Part shown: in pieces, positions 43,280-54,835 of the stretch
Layout of the letters: every line of letters begins with the position of its first letter
Position numbering within the stretch: position 1 is the first letter of the stretch
Source of the DNA: Euglena gracilis
Taxonomy: Eukaryota; Euglenida; Euglenophyceae; Euglenales
Length of the DNA: 64,000 bases
Direction of reading: 5' to 3'
Assembly: GCA_039621445.1 (NCBI GenBank)
Contig: CP154955.1
Coordinates: 4,521,284-4,585,283, forward strand
Position numbers and translations under genes: made by a program
The notes under the pieces: generated by a model
Database searches by the model: none
The model's input: the letters and a program-made list of their open reading frames with translations, nothing else
What the model was told of the DNA's origin: nothing

Positions 43280-44887
43280 GTGACCCCGGCCTTTGCCCCT
43301 CCCCCCCACTGAGGGTTGGCATCGAGGTGCGGCGACGCTGACCATGTGATTCCTCACACCTGGCTTTCATCATGCGCAGATTCACTTAACACCTGTGTGA
43401 CCCCACCCAGGCAATTGCTTAAGCACTGACCGACCCCCCCCCCCCCCAGGAGGGGGTGGGTGACTGGTTTTTTCAGAGTGACTGACTGGTTTTTGGCCTG
43501 GACCCCCTCCCCCCCCGGGGGGGGGGTCGGCCAGGAGTGGGCAAAAGTTGCTTGAGTGACCCCGGCGCCGAAGGCGTCGGAAATTTTTTTTTGGCCTACA
43601 ATGGCCGAAAGTGACTGGAAAGTGGCCGTTTTTCTGAGTTGCCGACCCCCCCCCCCCGGGGGGGGGTAGTGACTGGCTGGTTTTTTTTGAAAATGAGTGA
43701 TTGACTGGTTTTTAAAAAAGTGGAGTGACTCCCCCCCCGGGGTCGGTAAACAATTGTATGACCCCACCCCCCTGGGGGTATTTTTAGGACCCTTGGGCAG
43801 TTTGGAAACAAACGGGATTTGCCCCAAAGATCGTTTGGACCACAAGGGATTTTGTGGATTAGGGAACAAAAGGGTCGTTTTTGACAAATGTGTAGGCTAT
43901 AGAAATGTGTTTTATGAAAATTCGGCCAAAAACACGAGGGAAAATCGAATGTTGCATGTGGACAGTTGACAAAGGTCACAATTCCTAATCAAAGAACTGT
44001 GCAGAAAGGCTAGGAGTAAGCACCAACAGAAGCCTGGTTAGAAGTGAAATAAAAAAGGATGGATGATGAAATGTCATCCCAAGTGTCTAGCCAGCTCCTC
44101 CTTCTGACCCAAGCCTCGCCCCTTTTTTTAAGACACACGCCAGTGTCAACAGCATATTTTTGGATGTGTGTTCTGTTTTTTCTCTGGGAAACCTCTGCCA
44201 AAACCGTTAAAGGCATTTCTGACAGCATAATTACTTGATTGTGTTTGTCAGACCCATGGCTCTAATAATGGCCCCAAAATTGCACAAAATGGGGTAATTT
44301 ACCATTTGTATCCACTAATGGTGCCGGAGTGGCTGTGGTTGACACCCCTTGTCAACAACACATTCCCAGAAATTTTTTAAAAAAGTGCTATTTTAGGCAA
44401 TTTCGCGATTTTTTGGCCATTTTCGGGGGGGGGGGGAAGTGGGAGGGTCCCCCCGGGGCCCCCCCCCCCCCGGGGGGCCCCCCGGGGGGGGGGGGGGGGG
44501 GGGGGTTGCCCCCCCTCCCCCCAGTCTTAAAAAAACCTGATGGGGTAGCCACGGATCAGGCTTCTTTTTAAGTCACCTGACCCCCCCCCGGGGGGAGGGG
44601 GGGTGGTGGGGTGGGTGGGTGGGTGGGTCTAGGCCGGCCCCCCCCCCCCGGGGGGGGGTCCCGCGCCGGAGGCGCTGGGTATACCTTTTCGGCGCGAAGC
44701 GCCGAAATTTTTTGAAAATTGCCTTTAACGGGCCCGATTTTGGGGGGTGCCCCCCCCCCCGGGGGGCCCCCGCGCCCCCCTGGGTGGTGGGGGGGCCCCC
44801 CCCCCCCTCCCCCCCCCGGGGGTCTTAAAAAGAAGCCTGCCACGGATCCTGAGGGAGACACACGGTGCAAGCGCGGGGGTCGCACAG
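43280..44887 (+). other. Copy 2 intron 9 (GT-AG)
   Basis: Contains the element 43409-43758 and, at 44400-44850, dense poly-C/poly-G DNA with several short inverted repeats (44400-44530, 44575-44665, 44740-44825). No gene. Confidence 0.65.
43409..43758. mobile_element. TIR element with 11-bp target duplication
   Basis: The 350-bp insert is flanked by TGACCCCACCC (43398-43408 and 43759-43769). Imperfect inverted ends are AGGCAATTGCTTA...CCGACCCC and GGGGTCGGTAAACAATTGTA. Copy 1 has one TGACCCCATCC at the homologous site, on the inverted strand near 21742-21752. The repeated GACTGACTGGTTTTT motifs inside recur at 1168-1390. Confidence 0.82.
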
Positions 44888-44974
44888 ATCGTAGGGTACG
44901 GGCAGACGCCCGCCGGGGTGAAGTACTGGATCGTGAAGAACTCGTGGGGCGCGTCGTGGGGCGAGGGCGGCTAC
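44888..44974 (+). CDS. Copy 2 exon 10, truncated
   Basis: [20 protein letters not shown] then GASWGEGGY. Coding ends where TATATTTGGGGGGG begins. The catalytic Asn is present. Confidence 0.88.
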
Positions 44975-46273
44975 TATATTTGGGGGGGGGGGTTACTGCT
45001 TGTGTTCCCCACCCAGATTGTTTATTTAAAAGGAAGGTTTCATCCCCCGGGGCTGGTTGTAATGTGCAGACATTTTCAATCCCGTGGGGGATTTTTGATA
45101 TTGGGGTGGTGCTAAACGGGACATTTGCCTGGCCCTCCAATTTCCGCTCTTCACATGGATGTGGCTGATTCGTATTGCCTGACATCAGGCACCAACAGCC
45201 CACCAGGCCGACCAGGGCCGACTTTGCCTTTGTCGGCCAATATGCCCATGGCAAAAGGTGGGCAAGGTCTTCCCTGGCCTGCAGTTTTCTTTTTACTTTC
45301 TCCCCACTTTTAACCCCTTTTGTCCACTTTTACCCAACTTTGGCCAGTTTTTGCCCGCTTTTGCCCATGTTTGTCCACTTCCACAGGCTCTAGAAGTTAA
45401 GAGAAGAAAGATTCAAGTCAAAAGGAGAAAGGAGAACAAGGAAGTTACCAAAATGACCAAAAAGCAGTCAAAAGTGACCAACAGTAACTCGAGGTCGAAA
45501 CCGCCTCAAGTGGTCAATACTGATCAAAAGCGGCCAAAAAGCAGCTGAAGCAGCCCGAAGTGAGAAAAAAGTGGTCGAGAGAGTCGCTGCTTAAGTGGGC
45601 GAAAGTGGCCAAAAATCAGTTTAAGCAGCCTAAAACGGCCAAATGGCCAAAAGTGGGCAAAGAAAACCAAATGTGACCAAAAGTGGCCAAAAAAGCAACC
45701 AGGGCGCTCAAAAGTGGTTAAAAGGCAACCAAACGTGGCTTATAAGCTAAAGTGGTGGAAATCCCCCCCAAAAAAGCCAAAGGTGGGCAAAAGTGGCTAA
45801 AGCCACCCAAGAGAGGCCAAAAGAGGCCAAATGTGAGCAAAAGTTGGCAAGATGGCCCAAAGTGGGCGAAAGTGCTTTAAAGTGCATCAGATAGTTGGGT
45901 GTATGTTTTTTATTGGCACACCCCCTACTGCTGATTATTTGCCGACGAGGGCCGACCACGGCCGACCAGGGCCAACTAGAGCACCAAAACAGAAAGTGAC
46001 CATAGGTGCCTGCCCGACAGCACCCCCCCCCCTCCCCTCCCCTCCAGCCACCGTTGTTGCAAAGGTCAGCCTGCACGAGGCTGATAAGCACGGCCATGGT
46101 GTTGTTCTACGCGTGGTGCCTGGTGGCCGCCAAGAAGGTGAAGCGGTGAGGTGTGGTGTGAGTGCCATTTTTCTCATGTGCGCACACATCTACATAAACA
46201 GAAATGTATGCACACTTGTGCATGCATATATATGTGTGTATGCAAACATGTATATATTTGTATATGTGTGTAT
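44975..46273. other. Non-coding DNA with GTGGCCAAAA repeats
   Basis: 45300-45860 is a degenerate array of GTGGCCAAAA-like units. 46190-46273 is TATG-rich and is the target of the transposon that follows. A single exon candidate lies at 46046-46146. No other coding sequence was recognised. Confidence 0.5.
46046..46146 (+). other. Possible orphan exon
   Basis: A GC-rich stretch between CCTCCAG and a perfect donor GCG|GTGAGG. One frame reads TVVAKVSLHEADKHGHGVVL then RVVPGGRQEGEA. Another frame offers ATG in good context (GGCCATGG) and MVLFYAWCLVAAKK|GTGAAG. Neither was recognised. Confidence 0.25.
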
Positions 46274-47482
46274 CTTAGGCGGCCAATTAGGACAGTATTT
46301 TTTGCCACCAGTGGCATGGGATTACGCTATGCTGTGCAGGTGCCTTTTTCAGGCATTTGCATTTTGCAACTGTTAGGTGTCACAGGGAATCCCCTTTCCT
46401 ACTGCTCCTGTGAAGTTGTCCTCTTTGGTGGCGCCCTGAGGCTTGCCTGCTGTTTCTCGGCCTCGTGTTCGTTTCTTGGAAGGTATGTCTGTGGTGAAGT
46501 AGTTCTAGTTGTTGTTTTGATTTGGCTCGCTGGTGTGCAGAAATTGTGGTGTTTCCCTTTCATTCTGTTGCTTTTGATTGGAATATTATCCACATGTGAA
46601 CTTTTGTGGCCAATTTCCTCGTTCCCGATGCAACACTGCCTTTTGTCCTCTTTTACCACTAGCAATGGATGCATTGCCCGTGATTTGCTTGCAACGGATG
46701 CCTTGTTTGTGAACGCCACCAGATCTAATGGGGGTTGTTGCGGGTGATCGATATCTTTTTTGCATGTGTGGGGAAGGTGTTGCTTTTTGGATGAGGTGTG
46801 TCGCATTTCACCTGCTTCCAGTTCTGTTAGGTGCTTTTGAAAGGGAGTTTTAGCATAATTGAGCTCCTGTTGAAGCATGAATTACTGTTTTATCCCACTG
46901 GTGGCATAAAACAGCGAAAAGGATGTTCAAATATGTCTTTTTTGAGACTCCTCTTTTTGTACTTGGTGGATGCTCTTATTAAATTTAGACAGCTGAAAAC
47001 ACTGATTTTTGGCGATCAGATGATCGTTTTTGCCACCAGTGTCAACAAACGCCCTGAACCTCTTGTGGCGTGTCTAATTCTATTTTTCTGCCATTGGTGT
47101 CATAAAAAGGGAGTGTGCTCTGAAATGACGTGCATCTTTGTGTATGTTTGGATTCGTTTGAATGAAGGCAGCGATGTGTGGTTTCCTTGATCGGGGTGCA
47201 TTCATCTTTGCACGTACCTTGGAGGTGTGATTCAAAACAAAAAACCCTTTTGCAAGGGCCAAGTTGGTTCCTGTTCTTCTTCTGCGTGGCTTTCCAAGCC
47301 CAAGTTTTCCATCATGACCGGCAACCCCGCCTCCGGCTGAACGGTGTTTCTCAACACCAGATTCTCTGATCTGAGTATGTGTTTTGCAGTTCAAATGGTC
47401 GGTCCCTTCTGTTGCGTCTGTCGCTTTTGTTGGGTTGTGTGGATGGTCTGTTTCCCCCTGTTCACCGTAAACAGAAGCCATA

Positions 47483-47878
47483 ATGGCGAAAGCTCTTGTA
47501 GCACCCGATGCGCGTGGTGTGATGAACGACGGCTTTGAAATGGTGAGCGGTGACTGCACAGAGGCAGCAAGGTGTGGAGAGACGTTGGGTAAAACCATTG
47601 CAGGATGCACCTGGCAAAGCGTTGACGACACGCTCCAAACAGCTCTGGATCGGCACTCCCCGGCATTTCAGTATTTCACCCTCGTTAACCGCCTTGTGTG
47701 TGAAATCCCAAGGAGGAGGAAGCGTTGCAGCGGTTGGAACCTGAGCCGCAGAATGCAGCTTCAAGGGTTTCACGTGAACGCCGTCGAGCAGATTCTCCGG
47801 ATGCATCATGATAAGGGCCAATGCCATTCCATGTGCAAGGCATCGTTCATGTTGACCACGTGTGGGGGAACTTGTTGA
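47483..47878 (+). pseudogene. Coding-like region of the 3.7-kb transposon, part 1 (unrecognised)
   Basis: A 131-codon ORF (MAKALVAPDARGVMNDGFEM..., ending CKASFMLTTCGGTC). Cys-rich C-terminus. No family recognised. Being the longest ORF in the left half of the element, it is a candidate for an element-encoded protein. Confidence 0.4.
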
Positions 47879-47964
47879 TTTTCTTTCAATCCTGTAGGAG
47901 GTTGATACTGAAGGAAAACATTGTTAAGGCTCCTTTTGACTTTTTTTAATCGTTTTCGGTCAAT

Positions 47965-48267
47965 TTGGTTGAGCAAATATTGTCCCTGGCTGCCCGCCTC
48001 TGCCAAAATGTAAGTTTTCCTGCTTCTCTTCCACGACCAGCTGCCCAAAATGGCCACTCATTTTTATGTCCCAGACCTGCATCTCTCGATGAAGAGTGCT
48101 TTGAAAGTGGTGCTGACCATGCTGAACACGCTGAGCTTTGCGCAAGGGGTGACATTCATGTCGATCACCCTGAAATTGATGATGGAATGGTTCAACCTCC
48201 TCCCACAAGAAAGCAAAACCTGCAGTGGACGTGCAAAGTGTTCAAAGGGCAGATTTTGACGAGGTGA
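47965..48267 (+). pseudogene. Coding-like region of the 3.7-kb transposon, part 2
   Basis: 100 codons with an acidic patch rich in His and Cys (DEECFESGADHAEHAELCAR). May continue into the next ORF by a frameshift or intron. Unrecognised. Confidence 0.35.
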
Positions 48268-48335
48268 AGGAGATGACAAAGACTGAGGCTGTTCAGTGGG
48301 CAAGCACAAACGAAACTGCAATGTGATTCTCGGCG

Positions 48336-48656
48336 ATGGGGAAGGAAGTGAACCTTGAGAAGCTCGCCTGGGACACGACATGCTTCTTTGGTCAGGGCTA
48401 TGCCATCGACCACAACCATTTTGAGAGGCTTGTTGCCAGTTTCAAGCTGCGTCCACCCCGGCGGCCGATCGAAGTCACCGTTTGGGAGAATGAGGGTGAT
48501 AAGAAGATGCACATCCTGGCAAAGCATTCAGCGAAAGTTGTGCAACAAATCAAGAACGAGCGTTTCTTATTTGGATTGCCATTGGAGAGGTGGCAGAAGG
48601 TCGTCATTGCGGTTGTGCTAAATTACGACATGCCCTGTCCATCCGGAGGAAGGTGA
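48336..48656 (+). pseudogene. Coding-like region of the 3.7-kb transposon, part 3
   Basis: 106 codons, MGKEVNLEKLAWDTTCFFGQ...VVIAVVLNYDMPCPSGGR. Amino-acid composition looks like folded protein. It ends just upstream of 48590-48823 and 48845-49105, which may be further pieces (the latter: LAMVIVPAYLEDVITAMTAK). No transposase catalytic motif could be identified. Confidence 0.4.
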
Positions 48657-48844
48657 GCGGCGCCGACAACGCTATCGCGGGCCTTCAAAAGGTGACCACC
48701 ATATCGGGGTGCATGACTATTTTCTTGAATGGCAAAGACGTCGATTTCAGCTCAAGGCTAGAACGAGCAGTGGAGGGCGCTGGGCTGGTGGCAGACATGA
48801 AAAACCCGTGGAACAACATTTGACGATGGGAACCTCTGGCGTCA

Positions 48845-49105
48845 ATGATCACCTTCTGGGGTGTTCGAGCCCTGGAGGCATTGAAGAAGTTTGAGAATAG
48901 CTTGAGCATCCACTCACTGAAGAACCTGGCGATGGTGATTGTCCCCGCGTACCTAGAGGATGTCATCACTGCCATGACAGCCAAGAACGCCAACGTCAGG
49001 ACCGTGAACAATGCTCTGAACCGCAGTTTATTATGTGGAAGCTGGCATGTATTGTGCCCGGACCTTCCTGTGCATGCAGAACAGCGCAATCCCAGCCTGG
49101 TTTGA
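48845..49105 (+). pseudogene. Coding-like region of the 3.7-kb transposon, part 4
   Basis: 86 codons, MITFWGVRALEALKKFENSL..., then YLEDVITAMTAKNANVRTVN. Unrecognised; ends 900 bases before the right terminus. Confidence 0.35.
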
Positions 49106-50048
49106 TCATTGCAATGGTGTTGAAACAACGTTGTTCACATGTTTTATTTTCTTTTTGAGAGAGGGTTCTGTTTCACAATAGGATAAAGGCAGTTGTATAT
49201 ATAGGTTCATGTAATGTGGATCACCTCGTTTCCGTTCAATTGTGTCAATTTATGACACCAGTGTCATAAATTCAATTTAGAGCCTCATGTTGCATGCGGC
49301 TTTTTGGCACACTACATCTTGAAACATGTTCTTCATTCGAGTGTCAATTTATGCCACTAGTGGCAGAAGTTGACAGTATTTAGAGTGCATGATTGAGAAA
49401 TGTGATTGTTTGGAATGTCATATGAAAGGGGATAGATGGTGAGGCACTCCGTCCAAATCTGTGACGTTCTCAGTTTTCATTGTAGACGTGCTATTGTGAC
49501 CCTACCAGTTGCTGCTGAAGTCACGCGCCTCATGACCTTGGTTTTTGCACAGTTCAGACTGACCATGCAGGCATGCATAAATGGGGGAACGCATTTTGGA
49601 GAGCAATCAGAGCGTCGTGTAGGGACAACAGGGAAATCACTCCCGATAACCTTGCACTCTCCCCGCTTTTTTGGTTCTTCCATTCCATCACAACTTCCAA
49701 CCCCCTCCGAATGTCGGCTGCGGCATATTGCTGCCGGTGCAGATGATAAAGGTACACTCCTGTCCATGGAAACAGAGCGAATAGTGGCTTTTGCCCTGTA
49801 ATTTCCCTTCCTGGGTTTATTTTTAGAGGCCTGGTGCAAGATGCACACCTGTGTGCAAAATCCCATTTCATGGGGAAAATGATGCCCACACAGAAGGGTG
49901 CAACAAGGACAAAGACACGAAGTATCTCACGAGCATCGTCCACAGAGCACTTATGAGTCAAAAATTTTATGCCACTAGTGGCATAAATTTTTGTTCTAAT
50001 TGGTCGCCTAAGTGTATGCATACATATATGCATACATAAATACACACA

Positions 50049-50144
50049 CACAGACATACATACATACATACATACATACATACATACATACATACATACA
50101 TACATACATACATACATACATACATACATACATACATACATACA

Positions 50145-50176
<32 letters not shown>

Positions 50177-50294
50177 CATACATACATACATACGTACGTA
50201 CATACATACATACATACATACATACATACATACACACATACATACATACATACATACATACATACATACATACATACATACATACATACCTACG

Positions 50295-50325
<31 letters not shown>

Positions 50326-50540
50326 GTACAATCATACATACATACATATATACATATGTACAATCATACACACATACATGCATACATACATACATGCATA
50401 CACACATGCATACATACATACATACATACATACATACATACATACATACATACATACATACATACATACATACATACATACATACATACATACATACATA
50501 CATACATACATACATACATACATACATACATACATACATA
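50049..50540. repeat. (CATA)n microsatellite, about 490 bp
   Basis: Tetranucleotide array with few interruptions, directly after the transposon's right end. Open in several frames on both strands, but not a gene. Confidence 0.97.
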
Positions 50541-51170
50541 CGTTTACGTTTACGTTTCGACGGTGGCCTCCAGGGGGTGGCAAGAACACCCGCACGTCCA
50601 CCCGGGATCGAAGGCCGCCCTTCGACCCACGTCACAGGCCGAAGGGGGCGAGAGCCCCTTGCTAGCAGTGTGCCAAAGGCATGGCACACGCGCCAGCAGT
50701 CCCGCGCTAAAGGACCAGGGCATCCCCCCATTCATCCCGCAATTTTTTATGAACCTTGCCTTGTGGCGGCGATACACTGGTGGCAGAGAAAGTGGTAACT
50801 ACCGTTTGGATGGATTTACTTCCGAGGGAGCCTCGCCGGGCGGCTTGTGGATGGCTCCACCTCCTCCCCAGCAACGAGAAGACCCGAGTGTGTCAGAGAC
50901 AGGGTTCTCTTTTCAACTTGGTATCTGTCGAAGAAAAGCAGCTGGCCATCAAGAATGATCCGGGCTGTGTAGGGGTCTTGAAGGGTAGCCTCCTGTCCTA
51001 CCTCATGCTGCTCTATGATTTCTCAGAAACCGATGCAGCAAGCAAGGAATAAGTTCATGCGCTCCCATCGCAGATGGTCAATCACCAAAATGGATGACAT
51101 GTGAAAGAAAAGACAAAGAGCTGAGTCAAATTGAGGTGAAAATGCCACAGATGGTATCCGAAAGCACATA
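50541..51170. other. Unassigned DNA with a coding-like tail
   Basis: An ORF at 50756-51052 ends LVSVEEKQLAIKNDPGCVGV then LKGSLLSYLMLLYDFSETDA; this portion has protein-like composition but no recognised relative, start or splice sites. Confidence 0.3.
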
Positions 51171-51557
51171 ACCCCCCCCCCCCAAATAACGGGGCAGTGC
51201 CCTTTGAGTGGGCAGTGCCCGAATAACGGGGCGGGGGGAAGGCCGAAAAAGATGGTTCCAATAACGGGGCACCCTCATTTTTTTTTGGTCCAAGGGGTTC
51301 GTGAGGACGAAAATATTCCACAATTCTTGCCTGCTGCGAGTACATACATGTACGTATGTATACAAACATGCACGCACATCTGTGTGTATGGCAGGGATTT
51401 ACCAGTAATCCCCCCAGGGGGGTCTATTAATAATGAAAATCGGGGCGGGATCCAACGTTTGATGATGGCAGGTAGTGCCCGAATAACGGGGCAGGGGGGA
51501 AGGTCAAAAAGATGGTGCCAATAACGGGGCACCCCGCCCCGTTATTTGGGGGGGGGT
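51171..51557. mobile_element. TA-target poly-C element, copy B (family CCAAATAACGGGGC)
   Basis: 387 bp, same ends and interior as 17709-18087, flanked by TA (51169-51170 and 51558-51559). Two copies 33 kb apart with matching boundaries define the element. Confidence 0.9.
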
Positions 51558-51751
51558 TACCAATTACGCTCCAGTGCAGCATATTATCTTGAAGCAGATT
51601 TTCCCAGGTGCGACTCAAAGGAAGGGAAAAAACATCCACGAAACCAACAAAGCATGGCAGATGCTCCCGACACACACGGTCAAATATGGACTTTGGGACA
51701 AAGCCGGCACAGGCACCCATCGTAGCCCACACAAATGTGGAGATCAGGGAC
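51558..51751. other. Short unassigned stretch before a CATA array
   Basis: Contains the start of an ORF (MQHIILKQIFPGATQRKGKN...) that runs into the microsatellite. Unrecognised. Confidence 0.3.
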
Positions 51752-51760
51752 ATACATACA

Positions 51761-51792
<32 letters not shown>

Positions 51793-51986
51793 CATACATA
51801 CATACATACATACATACATACATACATACATACATACATACATACATACATACATACATACATACATACATACATACATACATACATACATACATACATA
51901 CATACATACATACATACATACATACATACATACATACATACATACATACATACATACATACATACATACATACATACATACATACA
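51752..51986. repeat. (CATA)n microsatellite, about 235 bp
   Basis: Nearly perfect tetranucleotide repeat. Confidence 0.97.
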
Positions 51987-52817
51987 TGCATGTATGCATG
52001 CATGCATAGATGCATACAGATATATGTATATCTCCGTATATGTGGCAGTGGAATTAAATATCAATGCACTTGGAAAAAATGTGAAACTGATGTGAAAATT
52101 AAGTTACACTGCACAGATCACGCTTCCATCCATTTTAAAATGGTAAAGAAGTCATTCTTTCTGTGGTGGTGGGCAGACGGTGACAGGACGAGTGGCATGG
52201 TGATGCGCAGCTTTCATTCGGGGGGGGGGTATGTCCGCTATTTTCGATTTGTTGTCACGGCGGAGTACTGCCACAACATGTGCCCGACACCTCACAAATA
52301 TTTTGACAGGAGATGCAGCACAGAAAGCTCTGCAGCAAAGAGTGGTTTTGAAAGTGTTACCCGATGGGCAAACGCATTGTTGGCAGCCGTGTGATGTGCA
52401 TGACATCGCAGCAGTCAAAATAAAAAGTGGATGGGATAAAGAAAATGAACGCCTGTGACAACCATTGCCAAACGATGAGGCCATCCATCAAGTTCATGCA
52501 TGTGTGTGTGTGTGTGTACCAGGGGGGATTTGAACGGGAAAAAAATTCTGTGGAAAAATTTCTAGACGAAGTTTTGTCCAGGATTTTCCCAACTTTTTAA
52601 GGATTCGTCCAGGACTTTCCCCGCAAATATAAGAAAACTTCAGTTTCCTCTAGTCAACGCCAAGTATTTTCTTCGACTCTTCGCGCCAATTCTTGACATG
52701 TGTTTCTTATTCCGATCACCTGTTCAAAAGGGTGTATTGATTGTCCAAAGTTAATGATTTGGGCGTGCGAAGAGGGGAAGCAGAGGACCACTTCCCCCAA
52801 ATTTTTTAAGAGGAAGC
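51987..52817. other. Unassigned DNA with a possible transposase fragment
   Basis: The ORF 52231-52458 ends QQRVVLKVLPDGQTHCWQPC then DVHDIAAVKIKSGWDKENER. LPxxxTHxxQPxDV is reminiscent of the block before the last acidic residue of DDE transposases, but the match is short. Otherwise nothing was recognised. Confidence 0.3.
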
Positions 52818-52829
52818 GGATATATATAT

Positions 52830-52867
<38 letters not shown>

Positions 52868-52925
52868 GATATTATATATATAGATATATATATTATCTAT
52901 ATATATCTATATATCTATATATATA

Positions 52926-52964
<39 letters not shown>

Positions 52965-53031
52965 ATATCTATATCTCTCTATATATATATATATATATAT
53001 ATCTCTATATATATATATATCTATATATATA

Positions 53032-53071
<40 letters not shown>

Positions 53072-53400
53072 TTAAGTTTAGTATGTACTAAACTTGACAC
53101 GGTTGGGCACCCCCTTATGAAAGGTATAGGGTTAGGTGCGCACATGCTGATTTGCGCTCATCGGCAACGTAGCGCTAATCGGCAATGTTGCGCAACATTG
53201 CCGATTAGCGCACGTTGCCGATGAGCGCAAATCAGCATGTGCGCACCTAACCCTATACCTTCATAAGGGAGTGCCCAACCCAGTGTCAAGTTTAGTACCC
53301 CCCCCCGGGGGGGTACTAAACTTAACGTATATATATATATATATATATCTATATATATATATATATATAGATATATATCTATATATATCTCTATTATATT
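52818..53400. repeat. (TA)n/(TATC)n microsatellite split by a palindrome
   Basis: TA-rich repeat at 52818-53066 and 53327-53400, interrupted by the 256-bp palindrome. Confidence 0.93.
53071..53326. mobile_element. 256-bp near-perfect palindrome (foldback element)
   Basis: Outer arms GTTAAGTTTAGTA and TACTAAACTTAAC; inner arms include GGGTTAGGTGCGCACATGCT with its complement and a centre TCGGCAATGTTGCGCAACAT. The arms correspond over nearly the whole length. The sequence interrupts a TA microsatellite, as a TA-targeting foldback element would. Confidence 0.85.
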
Positions 53401-54540
53401 ATAGTATATATTATATATCTCTTATGTATATATCTCTTTCTCTGTATTTCTCTGTATATTTATATTCTCTGATCTCTGTCTCTATTCTTATGTCTCTGTT
53501 CTCTCTCTTATTTTTCTTATGTCTCTCTGTATATCTCTGTCTGTATCTCTATCTGTTTGCTGGCTCTCTCTCTTCTGTCGCTGATGCTGTATATGTCTTG
53601 TATTGTTGGCTTGTATCTGTCTCTGTATTGTCTTGTCTGTATTGTCTTGTTGTCTCTACGTATATGTTTGTCTCTGTTTGTCTTGGTGTCGTAGTCTTGT
53701 CTATGTCCTCCTCTGGCTGGATGGGCGTGGCTGGCTGGCTGGATGGCTGGATGGCTGGCTGGCTGGATGGCGGATGGCTGGATCTGGCTGGATGCTGGGG
53801 ATGGATGGGATGGATGGGATGGATGGAAAAGATAGATTTGTCGTGTGGGATATTTCCAACTTCCAGGGCAGGCGTCTCCAGGATACGACACCTCAGTTTG
53901 CTTGTGAGCCTGGAGGGGACTGAGAGGGCAACGGTTGTTGGAAAAGTGATTATTTTCAACGGACCCCTCAGTGTCTTTAGTGGGAGTTGGTTCACATCCA
54001 TTTCTTCATCGCAGGTTCGCCATAATTTACCGCCAGTGCTGTTGCTGGACCCCTTGAGAAATGTCCCCTCAGCACAGAACTTTGTGAATGGCCTGCTTCT
54101 CTGAATGCTGAATTCAGATAATTCTAGCTGTCTGAAGCGTCGGGGGCCTCCGTCTCCATTTGCGGCCTCCGAAAAATTTGGCCGCATTAAAGAAAAAGTG
54201 TGACAAAACAGGCATCACGCTTTAATTTTTGCCCACGATCGGTGCAAAACCATGCCGTTGAGAGAGATGTTTCGCAGGCGTCTGGAAAACGCGATGTGCA
54301 GAAAGAAAAGAAAGCTTCAGCCCTGAAAAATCAAAATTTTTCCATTGAAAATCCAGCCAAACCAAAGAAATTCTTAAAAGTCCTTGTGAGGCCATGCCTT
54401 GTTCGCCGGCGGTGCTGACTGCCTTGTTCGCCTGCTGACCGGATTGTTCTGTATGGTCGGGGGGGGGGGGGCCTCGCACCCTTATTGGAACATACAAAAT
54501 TCCCTTTCACTTTTGCGACACCCCGGGCTCCACACTTTGC
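53401..54540. other. TCTC/TGTCT-rich and GGCTGGAT-repeat DNA
   Basis: 53401-53710 is degenerate TCTCTGTAT repeat and 53715-53826 a GGCTGGAT/GGATGGAT array. 53830-54540 carries short ORFs without recognised relatives. A partial copy of the element's terminal repeat (GTGAGGCCATGCCTTG) is at 54386. Confidence 0.5.
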
Positions 54541-54835
54541 CATTGTGAGGCCATGCCTTGCTCGCCGACGGTTTGCTGTGTGATTGTTCGCTGCGCTGGG
54601 TTAGGAGGTCCCGCTCAGTGCCTTTTTCCGCCGGAGTTGGCTGACTCCTAACTTGCCTGTCGAAACCCGGAGGAAAGGAAAAGAGTTCACGGAGGAAGAA
54701 GAACCGAGAAAAGAGGTCAATATCAATTCAATACCCAGAAAGACACGAGCCAGAAGAATAGCACCTGAGAATTCAATTATCAATTTTCAATCTTGACTTC
54801 AATGAGCAACGCAGTGGAGCAGAAATTGGTCTTGA

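Larger units (their letters stand above)
46274..50012. mobile_element. TIR DNA transposon, 3.74 kb, 5-bp target duplication
   Basis: The left end CTTAGGCGGCCAATTAGGAC and the complement of the right end, CTTAGGCGACCAATTAGAAC, match at 37 of 44 terminal positions. TGTAT flanks both sides (46269-46273 and 50013-50017), in TATG/CATA microsatellite DNA. A palindrome close to TTTATGCCACTAGTGGCATA recurs seven times, all within about 850 bases of an end. A decayed coding region lies in the middle. The superfamily could not be assigned; five-base duplications are uncommon. Confidence 0.85.

Noticed and set aside
49554-50731. Long ORFs of Tyr/Met/Cys/Val and Tyr/Ile/His/Thr on both strands
   Set aside because: Translation of the CATA tetranucleotide array; no codon bias or start context.
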